Shown here in pieces: positions 62,762-64,000 of a DNA stretch of 64,000 nt. Position 1 is the stretch's first letter, and each line of letters opens with the position of its first letter. The notes under the pieces were generated by a model. The model made no database searches. It was not told the origin of the DNA and was given only the letters and a program-made list of their open reading frames with translations. The stretch covers positions 4,627,963-4,691,962 of the forward strand of contig NC_087382.1 of NCBI RefSeq assembly GCF_963675165.1, read 5' to 3'. This stretch comes from Halichondria panicea. Its lineage: Eukaryota > Porifera > Demospongiae > Suberitida > Halichondriidae. Position numbers and translations under genes: made by a program.

Positions 62762-63569
62762 CAGTGGCGTGTACAATGGGGGGCTTTGGGGGCTTGAGCA
62801 CCCCCATGTCCTCCCAGACAACCATGAAATATCACTCAGTAGCTAGCTAGCTAACTGTGCAGCTCCAGAGATACGTGCAGCTCTATCTCGTTGACAACGA
62901 CAAGTCATGATCGACCACGCCCAATTGAGCATGCGCAATCAGTATTGCCATTCCAATGGTTATGTAATGCTAAATAGCTGATCAAGATCCTCTGCACTCT
63001 CCCAGTCACCTCTTGCTCCACTGAGAGATACTGAGAAGCAATGACTAACACCAGAATGACTGGAAATCCCCATTGCAGTGATTGACCAGTTTGCTAGGAT
63101 GTATCCCAGGAGAATAGTGCATGGAGATCCTACAAGATGACTGACTCATAATTATCATGCTATGAGATCCCATTTGAGTGTATTTAGCAGGGAACTATGA
63201 GCTATAGTACCGGTACTATAGATTGCTCTGGGCTACAAACTACAACATTATACATTGTATTGTCATTTACAAGAAGATACACATGTAATAACATAAAAAT
63301 GACTGTAGCTAGATGCTTTATCTAGTAACATAGTAACAGAACTATAGAATGGAAGAGAGAAGCTCTAGAGGAGAATAGTAGGAGCTGCTCTTTTCTTGGG
63401 CAGTGTGCTGTACTTTTTTGCTGCAAGGCTGCATGGGGGAGGAGCTGGATGTATGAAAGATGCGCCGCAATAAATGAGGGGGTGTAAAATCGCGCGCGCG
63501 CTATGCGCGCGGCCCCATTTTTCTGTATTCTTGAGCACCCTCCTGCTTCAATCTCTAGAAACGCCCCTG
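62762..63569. mobile_element. 808-bp MITE with CAG..GGCGT / ACGCCCCTG ends (hAT-like)
   Basis: Begins cagtggcgt and ends acgcccctg, with gtaac next to both ends (62757-62761 and 63570-63574). Similar ends to the element at 5040-5777. It contains a cgcgcgcgcgctatgcgcgc stretch near 63491-63510. No transposase seen. Confidence 0.65.
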
Positions 63570-64000
63570 GTAACATTAACGTCTGTAGGCGTTACAGGTA
63601 CTTTCTCATAGAATTGTTGCGATCCTTGACATGGAATATAATTGTAATGATTCTAGACTACAGTGTCAACAGTCATGCATTGGCTATTATAATGTTTGTG
63701 ACAATTTATTTATTAAATTGTGTAATGTCAATGTGAGGCCCTAGCTCTGTATGCATTGGTGTATGCAGTGTTTTGAAAACCTCTGTAGTTCAGTAGCAAA
63801 GAGCTGATACAACACACCGCATTATTGTGTATCTACATACTGTTTTCTCATGCAGGCTTAGTGCTCAAGTTAATTATTGCTTTTTTCCTGCAGGTCCTTC
63901 TATTATGTCACATTGGTGGATATAATAGCATCAACGTTATTGATTCATGTACTGTCAGCAATCCACAATAATCAACATGCATCAGTTGGTCCCTCCGCGA
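63570..64000. other. Right edge, no gene seen
   Basis: AT-rich with no supported coding frame or repeat. Possible splice-like tttttcctgcag at about 63882-63893 could mark an exon of a gene continuing beyond the window, but nothing recognisable follows. Confidence 0.3.

Overview
The window looks like a piece of an animal nuclear genome, most plausibly a demosponge. It is AT-rich, has GT-AG introns, a metazoan-type mitochondrial methylmalonyl-CoA epimerase gene with five introns, many short non-autonomous DNA transposons, and a tandem family of very large proteins made of Chlamydia-Pmp-like GGAI repeats joined to a multi-pass membrane module. The sponge assignment is inference; a search of the membrane module against sponge, cnidarian and choanoflagellate genomes would settle it.

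Layout. 1-4256: a 3.8-kb foldback-type transposon whose long inverted arms are made of an 18-bp minisatellite. 4257-7122: repeat-rich DNA, a CAGGGGCGTAG-ended MITE, and an internally deleted copy of a receptor-gene cassette with only part of the ectodomain. 7514-8890: the six-exon epimerase gene, the only recognisable housekeeping gene. 8891-12067: intergenic DNA with MITEs and the shared upstream modules of the receptor array.

12068-62083: the main feature, seven paralogous receptor-like genes. Six are on the + strand (starts 13795, 21648, 28389, 36769, 45037, 52198) and one on the - strand (61748 to 57160, with a one-base frameshift). Each has a single-exon coding sequence of about 1420-1625 codons. 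In order each encodes a signal peptide, a conserved N-terminal cap, 16-24 beta-helix coils, an Ig-like segment, a Cys-rich juxtamembrane module, about 9-10 membrane helices, and a cytoplasmic tail with conserved tyrosines and poly-proline. Every gene has the same hidden architecture: a short non-coding first exon ending at a GTGAGTT donor, then an intron ending CACCTCAG a few bases before the ATG. The ectodomains differ in coil number and internal duplications, while the membrane core is conserved in two subtypes (A: genes 1, 3, 4, 5, 7; B: genes 2, 6). Genes 3 and 6 are mosaics.

Between the receptor genes lie repeated intergenic modules, including several antisense fragments of a PIKfyve-like lipid kinase domain. 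This implies that the duplicated unit once included part of a neighbouring kinase gene. Pairwise comparison of the duplicated flanks also exposes empty sites for a 235-bp MITE, a 2.3-kb palindrome and a 54-bp hairpin, which are therefore later insertions.

The array has the hallmarks of a fast-evolving surface recognition family: tandem copies, variable repeat ectodomain, constant membrane and signalling region, mosaic exchange. A role in self/non-self or microbe recognition is a hypothesis only; nothing in the sequence proves ligand or function.
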